Part shown: positions 29,787-38,346 of the stretch, piece by piece
Position numbering within the stretch: the stretch's first letter is position 1
Layout: every line of letters starts with the position of its first letter
DNA from: a virus
Virus record (IMG/VR): IMGVR_UViG_3300025703_000007
Span: 1-52,540 of that record
DNA: 52,540 nt
Reading direction: 5' to 3' (one strand)
Notes under the pieces: model-generated
The model's input: the letters and a program-made list of their open reading frames with translations, nothing else
The model's database searches: none
Told to the model about the DNA's origin: nothing
Translations under genes and position numbers: made by a program

Positions 29787-32018
29787 GTGCATAACCTTTG
29801 GCTCGACACCGAAACGTACTGCGAGACGCCGATCAAACACGGCACGTACAAATACGCAGAAAAAGCCGAAGTCATGCTCATAAGCTGGGCCGTCGATGAC
29901 GAAGAGCCCAAGGTTTGGGATCGCACATTCGACCCTCGGATGCCCAATTGGCTTGGCGATGCACTCAACAGCCAAGAGGTGCTTGTCTGGTTCCAAAACG
30001 GAGACAAGTTCGACTGGCCGGTCATTGAGCGCGCGATGCCTTGGCTCGCTGACTGGGTGCCCCAGCATCGACGACGTGACACGATGGTGCAAGCTTACTG
30101 CCACAGCTTGCCGGGCAACCTCGAGATGATGGCTGATGCCCTCGGCGTGGCTACAGACAAGCGCAAGCTCAAGACCGGCCGCGATCTCATCCGGCTGTTC
30201 TGCATGCCACGTAAAGACAAGCCGCGCGCTACGCGGCTCACGCACCCCGAAGAGTGGGAACAGTTCAAAGCCTACGCAACGCAAGACATCGTCGCGATGC
30301 GCGAGTGTCAACGCCGCATGCCGGCATGGAATTACCACGGCAAACAACTCGAACTCTGGTTTCTTGACCAGAAAGTCAATGCCCGCGGTATGTGCATGGA
30401 TGTCGATCTCGCTGAGGCCGCAGTGCGCGCCAGCGAGATCTCAAAAACCAAGCTTGCTGCGCAAACCCTCGAGATGACCGACGGCGCTGTTGCCTCAGCG
30501 ACGCAGCGTGACGAGATGCTGGCGCACATCCTCGCGTCTTACAACATCACGCTGCCCGACATGCAGGCCGCAACACTTGAGCGCCGTATCCAGGACGAGA
30601 GTTTGCCCGAGGCGTTGCGTGAGTTGCTGCGTGTGCGTCTGCAGAGCACCACCTCGAGCGTCGCTAAGTACAGCGCGCTGCTGCGCGGCGTGAATAGCGA
30701 CGGTTGGTTGCGTGGGTGTCAGCAGTTCCGCGGCGCCATGCGCACCGGCCGCGTGGGCCACCGCCTTTTTCAGCCGGGCAACATGCCACGGCCCGACATG
30801 CCAGCGAGTGAGATCGCGTGGGCGATCGAGTTGCTTAAGCTCAACGCTGCGCACCTCGTTTTCCCGAACGTGATGCGTGTGTGCAGCAACGCGATCCGCG
30901 GCGCCATCATCGCGCCGCCGGGGCACAAGCTGGTCGTTGCTGACTTGGCCAACATCGAAGGCCGAGTGGCAGCGTGGCTTGCCGGTGAAGATTGGAAGCT
31001 GCAAGCATTTCGAAACTGTGACGCGGGCACCGGTCCTGACCTGTACGTGCTCGCATACGCAAGCAGTTTCAACGTCGACCCAAGCACCGTTGGCAAAGGC
31101 CCGAAACGGCAAATCGGCAAAGTCCAAGAGTTGATGTTTCAGTACGGCGGCGGCGTTGGAGCGTGGATCACCGGAGCCGCGACTTACGGTATCGACTTGG
31201 ACCAGATGACCGAGCAAGTATGGGACACGTTGCCCAAGTGGGCACGCGATGAAGCCGAGCAGTACATGCGGTATTTGCATGAGCCGGCAATTGCTGCTTA
31301 TACGAAAGACTTAGAAAAAATTGAGAAGCACTTAAACGCTTGGAAGCTTAGCGCGGCGGAAGTAGACCACCTCATTGGTATTGCTGACGCTCTCTGCGAT
31401 GAACGCAGACTCAAAGCCCAGCATCTCTTGCCCGAACGCACGTTCATTGCGTGTGACGCTATCAAACGACTCTGGCGCAAGGCTAACCCTACCATCAGCT
31501 CGTATTGGAAAGAGCTTGAAATTGCAGTGCATACCGCCATCGATAATCCTGGCACGCAGCTCGAATGTCGTAAACTCAAAGTCAGACGCGACGGCGCGTG
31601 GCTGCGTATCGGGTTGCCCAGCGGTCGTGCGCTCTGCTATCCACATTCTGGTTGGGACGTTGTTGTCACCAAGCAAGACGGCACGAAGAAAACGTACCCC
31701 GGCTTCAGTTACATGGGCCTTGATCAGTCCACCAAAAAGTGGCAGCGCATCGGCTCATACGGCGGCAAAGTTTTTGAGAACGTAACACAAGCAGTTGCTT
31801 GTGATCAGTTGCTCGAATGCGGCCCATTGATCGATGAAGCCGGATTCGATATCGTGATGAGTGTCCACGATGACTATCTCACTTACGCACCTCTCGATCG
31901 ACCCGATTTGAACGCTGATCATCTCGGCGGACTTATGTGCGCCGATCTTGGCTGGAACGCCGGGTTGCCGCTCGCCGCTGCCGGGTTTGAGGCTCAACGT
32001 TACGCAAAAAAGGATTGA
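29787..32018 (+). CDS. DNA polymerase, family A, with 3'-5' exonuclease domain
   Basis: The replicative polymerase. I chose GTG 29787 (MHNLWLDTETYCETPI), which puts the exonuclease motif at the start as in relatives; a TTG at 29739 overlaps the previous gene. The product has 743 residues. Exonuclease motifs are LWLDTET (Asp7, Glu9), QNGDKFDWPVI and ATQDIVAMREC. Polymerase motif A is VVADLANIEGRVA (Asp386), motif B is KRQIGKVQELMFQYGGG (Arg near 441) and motif C is MSVHDDYLTY (His694-Asp695-Asp696). Motif C has Asp where most family A enzymes have Glu. The gene opens the helicase/nuclease block. Confidence 0.9.
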   Translation: MHNLWLDTETYCETPIKHGTYKYAEKAEVMLISWAVDDEEPKVWDRTFDPRMPNWLGDALNSQEVLVWFQNGDKFDWPVIERAMPWLADWVPQHRRRDTMVQAYCHSLPGNLEMMADALGVATDKRKLKTGRDLIRLFCMPRKDKPRATRLTHPEEWEQFKAYATQDIVAMRECQRRMPAWNYHGKQLELWFLDQKVNARGMCMDVDLAEAAVRASEISKTKLAAQTLEMTDGAVASATQRDEMLAHILASYNITLPDMQAATLERRIQDESLPEALRELLRVRLQSTTSSVAKYSALLRGVNSDGWLRGCQQFRGAMRTGRVGHRLFQPGNMPRPDMPASEIAWAIELLKLNAAHLVFPNVMRVCSNAIRGAIIAPPGHKLVVADLANIEGRVAAWLAGEDWKLQAFRNCDAGTGPDLYVLAYASSFNVDPSTVGKGPKRQIGKVQELMFQYGGGVGAWITGAATYGIDLDQMTEQVWDTLPKWARDEAEQYMRYLHEPAIAAYTKDLEKIEKHLNAWKLSAAEVDHLIGIADALCDERRLKAQHLLPERTFIACDAIKRLWRKANPTISSYWKELEIAVHTAIDNPGTQLECRKLKVRRDGAWLRIGLPSGRALCYPHSGWDVVVTKQDGTKKTYPGFSYMGLDQSTKKWQRIGSYGGKVFENVTQAVACDQLLECGPLIDEAGFDIVMSVHDDYLTYAPLDRPDLNADHLGGLMCADLGWNAGLPLAAAGFEAQRYAKKD

Positions 32019-32020
32019 GC

Positions 32021-32290
32021 ATGCGTGAATCCAATATTCGTGAAGCACTCACAGCTCGCATTAAAAGCTACGGCGGCGAAGAACGTGCGTTGAAATACCT
32101 CGGCCGCAACAACTGCCCCGACGTGCTGGTTTTACTATCTTCAAGGCACCTCCTGGTTGAGACAAAGAGGCCGAAGAAAAAAGCAACTGAAGCCCAAGCT
32201 CGTGAGCACGACCGCTTACGACGTGCTGGGTTCCATGTGTTCGTAATCACGACCCTTGAAGAGCTTGATAGCCGGTTTCCGCCGGTATGA
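32021..32290 (+). CDS. VRR-NUC nuclease
   Basis: An 89-residue protein from ATG 32021 (MRESNIREALTARIKSYGGE). NCPDVLVLLSSRHLLVETKR has the catalytic Asp and the E-x-K of the VRR-NUC fold (PD-(D/E)XK), and the block TEAQAREHDRLRRAGFHVFV is the usual helix that follows. Stand-alone VRR-NUC proteins of phages act as structure-specific nucleases with the neighbouring SNF2 helicase. It is coupled by ATGA to that gene. Confidence 0.85.
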   Translation: MRESNIREALTARIKSYGGEERALKYLGRNNCPDVLVLLSSRHLLVETKRPKKKATEAQAREHDRLRRAGFHVFVITTLEELDSRFPPV

Positions 32291-33720
32291 AAGACTTCGT
32301 TCCGCGACCGTGGCAGCTTCCAGCAATTGATCACATCCTGAAACACAAGCGCTGCGCCCTTTGGCTACCCATGGGCAGCGGCAAGACTTCAATCGTGCTC
32401 ACGGCACTCGATATCCTCTCTCTGACCGAAGGCGACGTGTGGCCGGCGCTTGCAATCGGGCCTTTGCGCGTCGCGCGCAAGGTGTGGCGGGAAGAGGTTG
32501 CCAAGTGGACGCATACAAGTGGAATTCGTGTGCGTCAAATCATCGGTACTGCAAAAGAGCGCATGGCAGCATTGAATGGCGAAGCCGAGCTTTTCGTCAT
32601 CAACTACGAGAACATCGTTTGGTTCCTGAAGCAGTTTGAAAAGCACCCGTGGCCGTTCAAAACGATCATCCCTGATGAGAGTCGCAAGCTCAAAGCCTAT
32701 CGTATAAAACAAGGCGGCGTGATGACCGCAGCACTCGCAAAAGTCGCGTGGAAATCAGAGCGTTTTATCGAGCTCACCGGCACACCGAGTCCCCTTGGCT
32801 TGCAAGACCTATGGGGGCAACTCTGGTTCTTAGATCAGGGGAAACGATTAGGTCGCACCTACTCAGAATTCGATCACCGCTGGTTCGGCTATAAGCGCGT
32901 GCGAGACGCCTTATCAAAGTCCCCGAGCATCGTAGCGGTGATCCAAAAGGGAGCTGATGAAGAGATCCATGAGCGCGTTAAAGATCTCTGCTTATCGATT
33001 GATTTGAAAGACTATTTAGACATCAAAAAACCGGTGCAACGTTCGGTGATGATCGAGTTACCGGCGCATGCCCGCAAACTCTACAACCAGATGGAGCGCG
33101 AGTTGTTCATCAAGATCGAACAGCACGAAATCGAAGCTTTTTCGGCGGCTTCCAAGACGATAAAGCTCATGCAAATCGCGAACGGCGCTTGCTACTTGGA
33201 TGAAGATGTGATGAACGATGACGACCCACGCGCTCGCGCTTGGAAAACCGTACATGACGCCAAAATCAACGCTCTCGAAAGCGTCGTCGATGAGGCAGGC
33301 GGCACACCGGTACTCGTGGCCTATCAATTCAAAAGCGACCTTGCTCGGTTGCTCAAAGCTTTCCCAAAAGGTCGGCAGCTTAAAACCGAAAAAGACGAGG
33401 ATGACTTCAAAGCCGGCCTTATCCCGATGCTGTTCGCCCACCCAAAAAGTGCAGGCCACGGTATTGACGGCTTTCAAAATGTGACCAGCGTGATCGCGTT
33501 CTTCGGTCACTCATGGGATCTAGAGTTGCGTCAACAAATGATCGAGCGCATCGGCCCAACACGGCAGATGCAGAGCGGTTTTGACCGCTTGGTTTTTGTC
33601 TACGATATCGTGGCCGAAGATACGATCGATGAAGTGGTGCTCGCTCGACACGAGTCGAAACGTGCAGTGCAAGATCTTCTCTTGGACGCTGTGAAAGCAA
33701 AAGCCTATGCCACGCTATAG
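32287..33720 (+). CDS. SNF2-type DEAD/DEAH-box helicase
   Basis: A 477-residue ATP-driven helicase or translocase, MKDFVPRPWQLPAIDHIL. Motif I is LPMGSGKTSI (residues 28-36), motif II is IIPDESRKLKAY (Asp130-Glu-Ser instead of DEAH), motif III is IELTGTPSPLGL, and the C-terminal motif VI region is QQMIERIGPTRQMQSGFDR. Compact SNF2 helicases with a DES box next to VRR-NUC and family A polymerase genes are usual in phages. They probably remodel replication forks. Confidence 0.85.
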   Translation: MKDFVPRPWQLPAIDHILKHKRCALWLPMGSGKTSIVLTALDILSLTEGDVWPALAIGPLRVARKVWREEVAKWTHTSGIRVRQIIGTAKERMAALNGEAELFVINYENIVWFLKQFEKHPWPFKTIIPDESRKLKAYRIKQGGVMTAALAKVAWKSERFIELTGTPSPLGLQDLWGQLWFLDQGKRLGRTYSEFDHRWFGYKRVRDALSKSPSIVAVIQKGADEEIHERVKDLCLSIDLKDYLDIKKPVQRSVMIELPAHARKLYNQMERELFIKIEQHEIEAFSAASKTIKLMQIANGACYLDEDVMNDDDPRARAWKTVHDAKINALESVVDEAGGTPVLVAYQFKSDLARLLKAFPKGRQLKTEKDEDDFKAGLIPMLFAHPKSAGHGIDGFQNVTSVIAFFGHSWDLELRQQMIERIGPTRQMQSGFDRLVFVYDIVAEDTIDEVVLARHESKRAVQDLLLDAVKAKAYATL

Positions 33721-34138
33721 CAGCCTTTTTGACCGCCTACTCGCCAACTCAATCGAGGATGAGAAAACGGGTTGCTGGCTTTGGATCGGGGCTCACCGCA
33801 AAGGTTACCCACGTTTGACGATGCGCCGACCGGGGATATCTCACCCTTCTCGAATTGCTGCGCATCGTGCAATGGCCGAGTTGGTTGTGCAGCGTGTTTT
33901 GCACCCGGTTGAAGAGACGATTGAACACACTTGCCTCAACACTGCTTGTATCAATCCGCTGCACTTCGCACTTGCTTCAAACTCGGAGAACGTAGCCGAC
34001 ATGAATGCTCGCCGCTTTGGCAAGCAACGCAGGGTATTCAAGCCTTTAGTTGACCCGACTCTCTACATCGTTGACCCACTTGTGCGGTCGCTGCCAACGC
34101 TTCGATCCGAAGCTCTCCATCAGGAGTGCCCATTTTGA
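33707..34138 (+). CDS. HNH endonuclease-like protein
   Basis: A 143-residue protein, MPRYSSLFDRLLANSIEDEK, overlapping the helicase gene by 14 bases. CWLWIGAHRKGYPRL, AAHRAMAELV and HTCLNTACINPLHF are the blocks of the HNH family common in phages, with His-Thr-Cys and the final Asn-Pro-x-His. LASNSENVADMNARR follows as usual. It could be a homing nuclease, though no intron is visible, or part of the replication apparatus. Confidence 0.7.
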   Translation: MPRYSSLFDRLLANSIEDEKTGCWLWIGAHRKGYPRLTMRRPGISHPSRIAAHRAMAELVVQRVLHPVEETIEHTCLNTACINPLHFALASNSENVADMNARRFGKQRRVFKPLVDPTLYIVDPLVRSLPTLRSEALHQECPF

Positions 34139-34455
34139 ATATTGATGAACGCTCGCGTTGCCACAGTTGCAGCGCTCCCTTCGGGGGACAACATGCAGTT
34201 AACTGCCTCAGTATGGCTAACGGAATCGAAAGCGCCCCGGCGCTCAGCAAGCAAGAAGGCGGCGACCACTACAAAAAGCTTGCGATCCAACCGATCGAGT
34301 ACATCAACCAAAACGGACTTGGCTTCTGCGAAGGCAACGTCGTCAAGTACGTGACCCGGTGGCGTGACAAGGCCGGTATCGAAGATCTCAAAAAAGCCAA
34401 GCACTACGTGGAATTACTTATCGATTTCGAGACCCGCAAAACCGATAGCACGTGA
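34135..34455 (+). CDS. DUF3310 protein with an N-terminal Cys motif
   Basis: A 106-residue protein. I chose TTG 34135, in TTGA overlap with the upstream stop and eight bases after CAGGAG; ATG 34213 would remove the Cys motif. GGDHYKKLAIQPIEYI and EGNVVKYVTRWRDKAGIEDL are the signature of DUF3310 (nucleotide kinase-like or SaV-like phage proteins). The N-terminal CHSCSAPFGGQHAVNC may bind zinc. The stop lies inside the operator-like site at 34445. Confidence 0.7.
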   Translation: MNIDERSRCHSCSAPFGGQHAVNCLSMANGIESAPALSKQEGGDHYKKLAIQPIEYINQNGLGFCEGNVVKYVTRWRDKAGIEDLKKAKHYVELLIDFETRKTDST

Positions 34456-34458
34456 TAC
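34445..34458. promoter_or_regulatory. Operator-like site before the sugar/methyltransferase cluster
   Basis: ATAGCACGTGATAC matches the 21117 operator at 12 of 14 positions and ends 10 bases before ATG 34469. It overlaps the 3' end of the DUF3310 gene. Confidence 0.4.
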
Positions 34459-34468
34459 AGTTGGCTGC

Positions 34469-35053
34469 ATGACAACGACAGCCATTGTGCTCGCCAGCGG
34501 CCCTAGTCTCACAGCCGAGCAGATTGCAGCTGCCAAAGCTTCCGGCCATTTCACTATCGTCGTTAACGGCACATACAAGTCGATGCTGGATGCTGATGCG
34601 ATGTACGCAGGCGACTTTCTTTTTTGGAAGATCAATTTCGCTGACGCGATCAAGACTTTCAAAGGCAAGCTTTGGACTCAAGACAACAGCGCTGCAGCCC
34701 GCTGGCCGAAGCTCAACCGCATTCGCGGCACGAACCGCGACGGCCTCGGCAAAGACATGATTCACCTTGGCGGTAACTCAGGCTACCAAGCCATCAACGC
34801 TGCGTACATCTGGGGCTACCGTCGCATCATCCTCCTCGGTTTCGATATGAAGCTCGGGCCAAAAGGCGAGAAGCACCACCACCCTGATCACCCGGCACCG
34901 CTCGTGCAAGCGCAGGTTTTTGGCGAGTGGATTCACAAGATGCAGAAGTTTTCCAAAGACCTGAAAGCCGCAGGTTGCGAAGTGCTCAACGCGACACCGG
35001 GCTCAGCTCTGACTTGCTTCCCGGCGGTTGACTGGCGTGAAGTGCTGAAGTGA
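34469..35053 (+). CDS. Putative sugar transferase, DUF115/GT42-like
   Basis: A 194-residue protein, MTTTAIVLASGPSLTAEQIA. The start IVLASGPSLT, then IVVNGTYKSMLDADAMYAGD, is the nucleotide-sugar site pattern of DUF115 and sialyltransferase-like (GT42) proteins. GGNSGYQAINAAYIWGYRRI and LLGFDMKLGPKGEKHHH complete a Rossmann-like fold with a His cluster that may be catalytic. First gene of an eight-gene coupled cluster. The exact donor and acceptor cannot be read from the sequence. Confidence 0.6.
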   Translation: MTTTAIVLASGPSLTAEQIAAAKASGHFTIVVNGTYKSMLDADAMYAGDFLFWKINFADAIKTFKGKLWTQDNSAAARWPKLNRIRGTNRDGLGKDMIHLGGNSGYQAINAAYIWGYRRIILLGFDMKLGPKGEKHHHPDHPAPLVQAQVFGEWIHKMQKFSKDLKAAGCEVLNATPGSALTCFPAVDWREVLK

Positions 35054-35838
35054 AAGCCGTCCTGCGCCTTCGCAAAGAACCGTATTACCGCCGCGCAGCA
35101 TTCGAAGCCGGGCTCAAGCGTGTTGGCTTCGTACTCACCGAAATGAACGAACCAAACGGCCCCGAAGACTGGCGCGTGGTGTGGAACCGGCAAGGCACAG
35201 AAGAACGCGCATGCGATAAATGGGAAGCAGCCGGCGGCACGGTAATCGTTGCTGAAAACGGCTACCTGCAACAGGTCGACAAGACCTACTACGCGATCAG
35301 TGTGCACGGTCACAACGGCTCAGGCTGGTTCCCCGTCGGTAACGAGAATCGATTTCTCAAAACGGGTTTTCACATCCAACCCGAGAAGCCGATCGTCGGG
35401 TCGGTGCTCGTGATCGGTCAGCGGGGGATAGGCTCCCACGCGATGAAGAGCCCGCCGCAATGGGGCGAGCAAACGCTTAAAGCGATCCAGAAGCTAACCA
35501 AGTTTCCAGCGGTTCTAAGACCCCACCCCGGCAACTTCGCTCCCCGAGTACCGCTTGTCTGCGATCTCGCTAAGGCCGCGCAGTGCGTTATCTGGTCAAG
35601 CGCTGCCGGCGTGCGTGCACTCGTGGAGGGGCTCACAGTTTTCTACGCAGCGCCCCGCTGGATTTGCGAAGAGGGCGCGTACTCGTTCAAAGACATTCCG
35701 AAAGTCATCGATCAATCGAATCTCGGTCGTTTAAGCGCTTTGCACACGATGAGCCATGGGCAGTGGCATCACGACGAGATCACGACCGGCGAGCCGTTTG
35801 CTCGCATCATCGCCCAACGGAGTCGAGCTGTATGGTGA
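35050..35838 (+). CDS. Putative glycosyltransferase-like protein, GT-B type (copy 1)
   Basis: A 262-residue protein starting with GTG 35050 in GTGA overlap. VLVIGQRGIGSHAM, the later FPAVLRPHPGNFAPR and QCVIWSSAAGVRALVEGLTV followed by FYAAPRW resemble the C-terminal nucleotide-binding half of GT-B enzymes and of KpsC/KpsS-like capsule proteins. No signal or membrane segment. The next gene has the same order of features, so they may be distant paralogues acting together. Confidence 0.55.
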   Translation: MKAVLRLRKEPYYRRAAFEAGLKRVGFVLTEMNEPNGPEDWRVVWNRQGTEERACDKWEAAGGTVIVAENGYLQQVDKTYYAISVHGHNGSGWFPVGNENRFLKTGFHIQPEKPIVGSVLVIGQRGIGSHAMKSPPQWGEQTLKAIQKLTKFPAVLRPHPGNFAPRVPLVCDLAKAAQCVIWSSAAGVRALVEGLTVFYAAPRWICEEGAYSFKDIPKVIDQSNLGRLSALHTMSHGQWHHDEITTGEPFARIIAQRSRAVW

Positions 35839-36536
35839 TCAAAACCCACCCCGTCGTTGGTAAAGTCAAGTCAGCCAACATCTGCAAGACCTTCATTGAA
35901 GGCGCACCCCCTGATGCTGAAGGTCACGTGTTCTACGGAGTCAACGAAAGCAACGTGACCGAATGGCGTCAGATAAGAGCCCGCGGTGAGCCCTGGTTCT
36001 ACATCGACAACTCGTTTTTCGACAGCGTTCGAGGCTTGCAATTTCGTGTTGCCAAAAATCGTATCCAGACTTATGTCGGAAGCAAACACTCCGATGGCAA
36101 ACGCTTCACAGCCTTGGGCTTAGAGATCAAGCCTTGGGTTATCCGTCCAGAAGGCTACTCACTTGTTATCGAGCAGTCTCCAAGCTTCATGAAGTGCGTG
36201 GCCGACGACCCAAGCTGGCTAAAGCGTATGTTTGAGCAACTGCCGCGGCCGGTCAAAATCCGTCGCTGGTCTCCCGAGAAACTGCGTCAACAATCTACCC
36301 TATTGAAAGACTTCACGGGAACCAAGATGCTTGTGACGCATTCGTCGGCTGCGGCTGTCACTGCATTACTTGAAGGCGTGCCCGTTGGAGTTTCAACAAT
36401 GTCAGCAATCGCTGAAACTCCAACAGGTACTTCACTCGAACAAAGGCAACGAGTTTTAGGCGTGCTTGCAGACAACCAATTCACCTTAGAAGAAATCAAA
36501 GAAGGGAAAGCATGGGCTTTGCTAAACAAATCGTAG
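35832..36536 (+). CDS. Putative glycosyltransferase-like protein, GT-B type (copy 2)
   Basis: A 234-residue protein from ATG 35832 (MVIKTHPVVGKVKSANICKT), overlapping the previous gene by 7 bases. HVFYGVNESNVTEWRQIRAR and PWFYIDNSFFDSVRG are typical of a family found in prophages next to capsule-like transferases. The second half has MLVTHSSAAAVTALLEGVPV, the same Ser-Ser/Gly-Val-Pro site as in copy 1. Likely the same type of reaction. Confidence 0.55.
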   Translation: MVIKTHPVVGKVKSANICKTFIEGAPPDAEGHVFYGVNESNVTEWRQIRARGEPWFYIDNSFFDSVRGLQFRVAKNRIQTYVGSKHSDGKRFTALGLEIKPWVIRPEGYSLVIEQSPSFMKCVADDPSWLKRMFEQLPRPVKIRRWSPEKLRQQSTLLKDFTGTKMLVTHSSAAAVTALLEGVPVGVSTMSAIAETPTGTSLEQRQRVLGVLADNQFTLEEIKEGKAWALLNKS

Positions 36537-37069
36537 AAGGCTGGTTCTCCACAGACGGGCGTCTTGGCGATCGCACACTCGATCAACAAATGAAGGGCCT
36601 TGGGCCGCTGATTGAGCGCGTGCCGGGCAAGACAGTGCTTGACGTGGGGTGTGCTGAGGGGCTCATCGCGATGAAGCTCTATGATGAAGGCGCCTCAGCC
36701 GTGCACGGGCTCGAGATCGTGCCGGGGCATGCCGCCGTAGCAAACAAGCTCCGCGCTGACCGCGGTTGCACGTTCGATGTTGCTGACGCAAACGCCTATA
36801 AGCCGAAACGCAAATACGACATCGTGATCATGCTCGCGATTTTGCATAAACTGACGGACCCAACCGCGGCTTGCAAACGTTTTGCTTCTGCCGCGCGCGA
36901 GCTTGTTGTGCTTCGGTTGCCGCCGCGCACAGCGCCGGTTATCGTCGACCGCCGCTCGGGTAATTACTCGCATGACATGGAAGCCGCGCTTGAGACATGC
37001 GGGTTTTTTCTCACGCGCAAAACTCTAGGCCACATGGAAGAATGGGTAGGATTTTTTGAAAAGGGTTGA
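36512..37069 (+). CDS. SAM-dependent methyltransferase 1
   Basis: A 185-residue class I methyltransferase, MGFAKQIVEGWFSTDGRLGD, with AGGGA upstream; it overlaps the previous gene by 25 bases. Motif I is KTVLDVGCAEGLIAMKLYDE, the acidic end of strand 2 is VHGLEIVPGH, and KYDIVIMLAILHKL is motif IV. The substrate is unknown; in this cluster a sugar or glycan is most likely. Confidence 0.75.
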   Translation: MGFAKQIVEGWFSTDGRLGDRTLDQQMKGLGPLIERVPGKTVLDVGCAEGLIAMKLYDEGASAVHGLEIVPGHAAVANKLRADRGCTFDVADANAYKPKRKYDIVIMLAILHKLTDPTAACKRFASAARELVVLRLPPRTAPVIVDRRSGNYSHDMEAALETCGFFLTRKTLGHMEEWVGFFEKG

Positions 37070-37071
37070 TC

Positions 37072-37590
37072 GTGTCAAATCTGGTCCCGCTCTACCGTGA
37101 GATGGCCGAAGGCGGGGAGCAGTTTCATGGGCTTTCAATCCTTCAGCACGCCAAGTCAATCGGGCGCCTTCTCAAAGAATACGACGTGAGCACAGTACTT
37201 GACTTCGGGTGCGGCCGCGGAGACGCCTACCGATCGCCGCACAAGCTTCACCATGAGTGGGGGCTCAAGCGTATCGATGTCGCACTCTACGATCCGGCCT
37301 TCAGCCGTCACGATCACTTACCTGAGCGGCGCTTCAGCGCGGTACTCTGCAGTGATGTGCTCGAGCACATCCCTGAAGAGAACGTGAACGACTTCATTGG
37401 TGGCCTATTTAAACGGGCGAAGAGGTTGGTATGGGCGAGCGTATGCTGCCGGCCGGCCAAAAAGACATTCCCCCAGAATGGCGAAAACCTCCACGTCACT
37501 GTGCAACCGCTCGAATGGTGGCAAGAACGTTTCAAAGCAGTGAGTACGTTTTTCCCCGGCATTACTTACGTGCTCGTTGAGACACCGTAA
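37072..37590 (+). CDS. SAM-dependent methyltransferase 2
   Basis: A 172-residue class I methyltransferase. GTG 37072 is chosen because AAGGG lies six bases upstream. VSTVLDFGCGRGDAYRSPHK is motif I, RIDVALYDPAF carries the strand-2 acidic residue and FSAVLCSDVLEHIPEENVND is motif IV with the DVLEH box of small-molecule methyltransferases. Coupled to the genes on both sides. Confidence 0.75.
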   Translation: MSNLVPLYREMAEGGEQFHGLSILQHAKSIGRLLKEYDVSTVLDFGCGRGDAYRSPHKLHHEWGLKRIDVALYDPAFSRHDHLPERRFSAVLCSDVLEHIPEENVNDFIGGLFKRAKRLVWASVCCRPAKKTFPQNGENLHVTVQPLEWWQERFKAVSTFFPGITYVLVETP

Positions 37591-38346
37591 GTGGGCATCG
37601 GTGATGAATTGATGGCCGCAGGTGAAGCACGCTTGCGTCATGAAGCTACCCTCCTGCCCGTGGTGATCGTCGACCGCCACGGGCGTCCCCGTTGGTCTGA
37701 AGTTTGGGAGAACAACCCTTACATTCTTCGCTATCGGCCACCTGGTGCGCACAACACGCTTGTCAATGGAGGTGGCGTACGGCCCTACATCGTTGGCAAA
37801 GGTGTCACCAAATGGTTTTGGAAAAAATACAAACCGATACCTGCTGAATTTTTCTTCACCAAGGCTGAGCTTGCTTTTGCAGAACCTTACCGTGGCTCAA
37901 TCATGATCGAGCCCAGCGTCAAAGCGGTCGGGCACGATAACAAAGCGTGGCTGACGGACCGCTGGAATTATCTCGCGCATGCCATTGCAATTGACATGAA
38001 ACAGCGGATTGTGCAATGTGTGCCAAGCGGTCATGCCACGTTGCCAAACACTGAAACCGTGTTGACCCCAACATTCCGGCTTGCTGCTGCTGTGCAGTCT
38101 GTTTGTGCAGCCTACATCGGCACTGAAGGTGGCTTGCATCACGCGGCAGCGGCGAATAAGACGCCAGCCGTTATTCTTTGGGCAGAGTTTATTGACCCAA
38201 GTATCACGGGATACACTACGATGATTAACCTGCGGCACGCTCACAAGGTGTGTGGCTACCGCGTACGTTGTAGCGGGTGTCGGAAGTCGATGGAAGCGAT
38301 CACAGTAAGCGAAGTGGTCAGTGCTTTAAAGAGGATTTTGAAATGA
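37591..38346 (+). CDS. Putative glycosyltransferase, GT9 (heptosyltransferase)-like
   Basis: A 251-residue protein, GTG start directly after the previous stop (MGIGDELMAAGEARLRH). The start 'GIGDELM..GEA' is the N-terminal glycine loop of GT9 enzymes. The second half (FRLAAAVQSVCAAYIGTEGG, then LHHAAAANKTPAVILWAEFI) is their donor-site pattern, where a His and Glu/Gly contact the ADP-sugar. It is shorter than bacterial heptosyltransferases, which have about 330 residues, as is common for phage versions. Confidence 0.6.
   Translation: MGIGDELMAAGEARLRHEATLLPVVIVDRHGRPRWSEVWENNPYILRYRPPGAHNTLVNGGGVRPYIVGKGVTKWFWKKYKPIPAEFFFTKAELAFAEPYRGSIMIEPSVKAVGHDNKAWLTDRWNYLAHAIAIDMKQRIVQCVPSGHATLPNTETVLTPTFRLAAAVQSVCAAYIGTEGGLHHAAAANKTPAVILWAEFIDPSITGYTTMINLRHAHKVCGYRVRCSGCRKSMEAITVSEVVSALKRILK

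Noticed and set aside
38201-38214. Further operator, GTATCACGGGATAC
   Set aside because: The arms match but the centre is not symmetric and the site lies deep inside the GT9-like gene.
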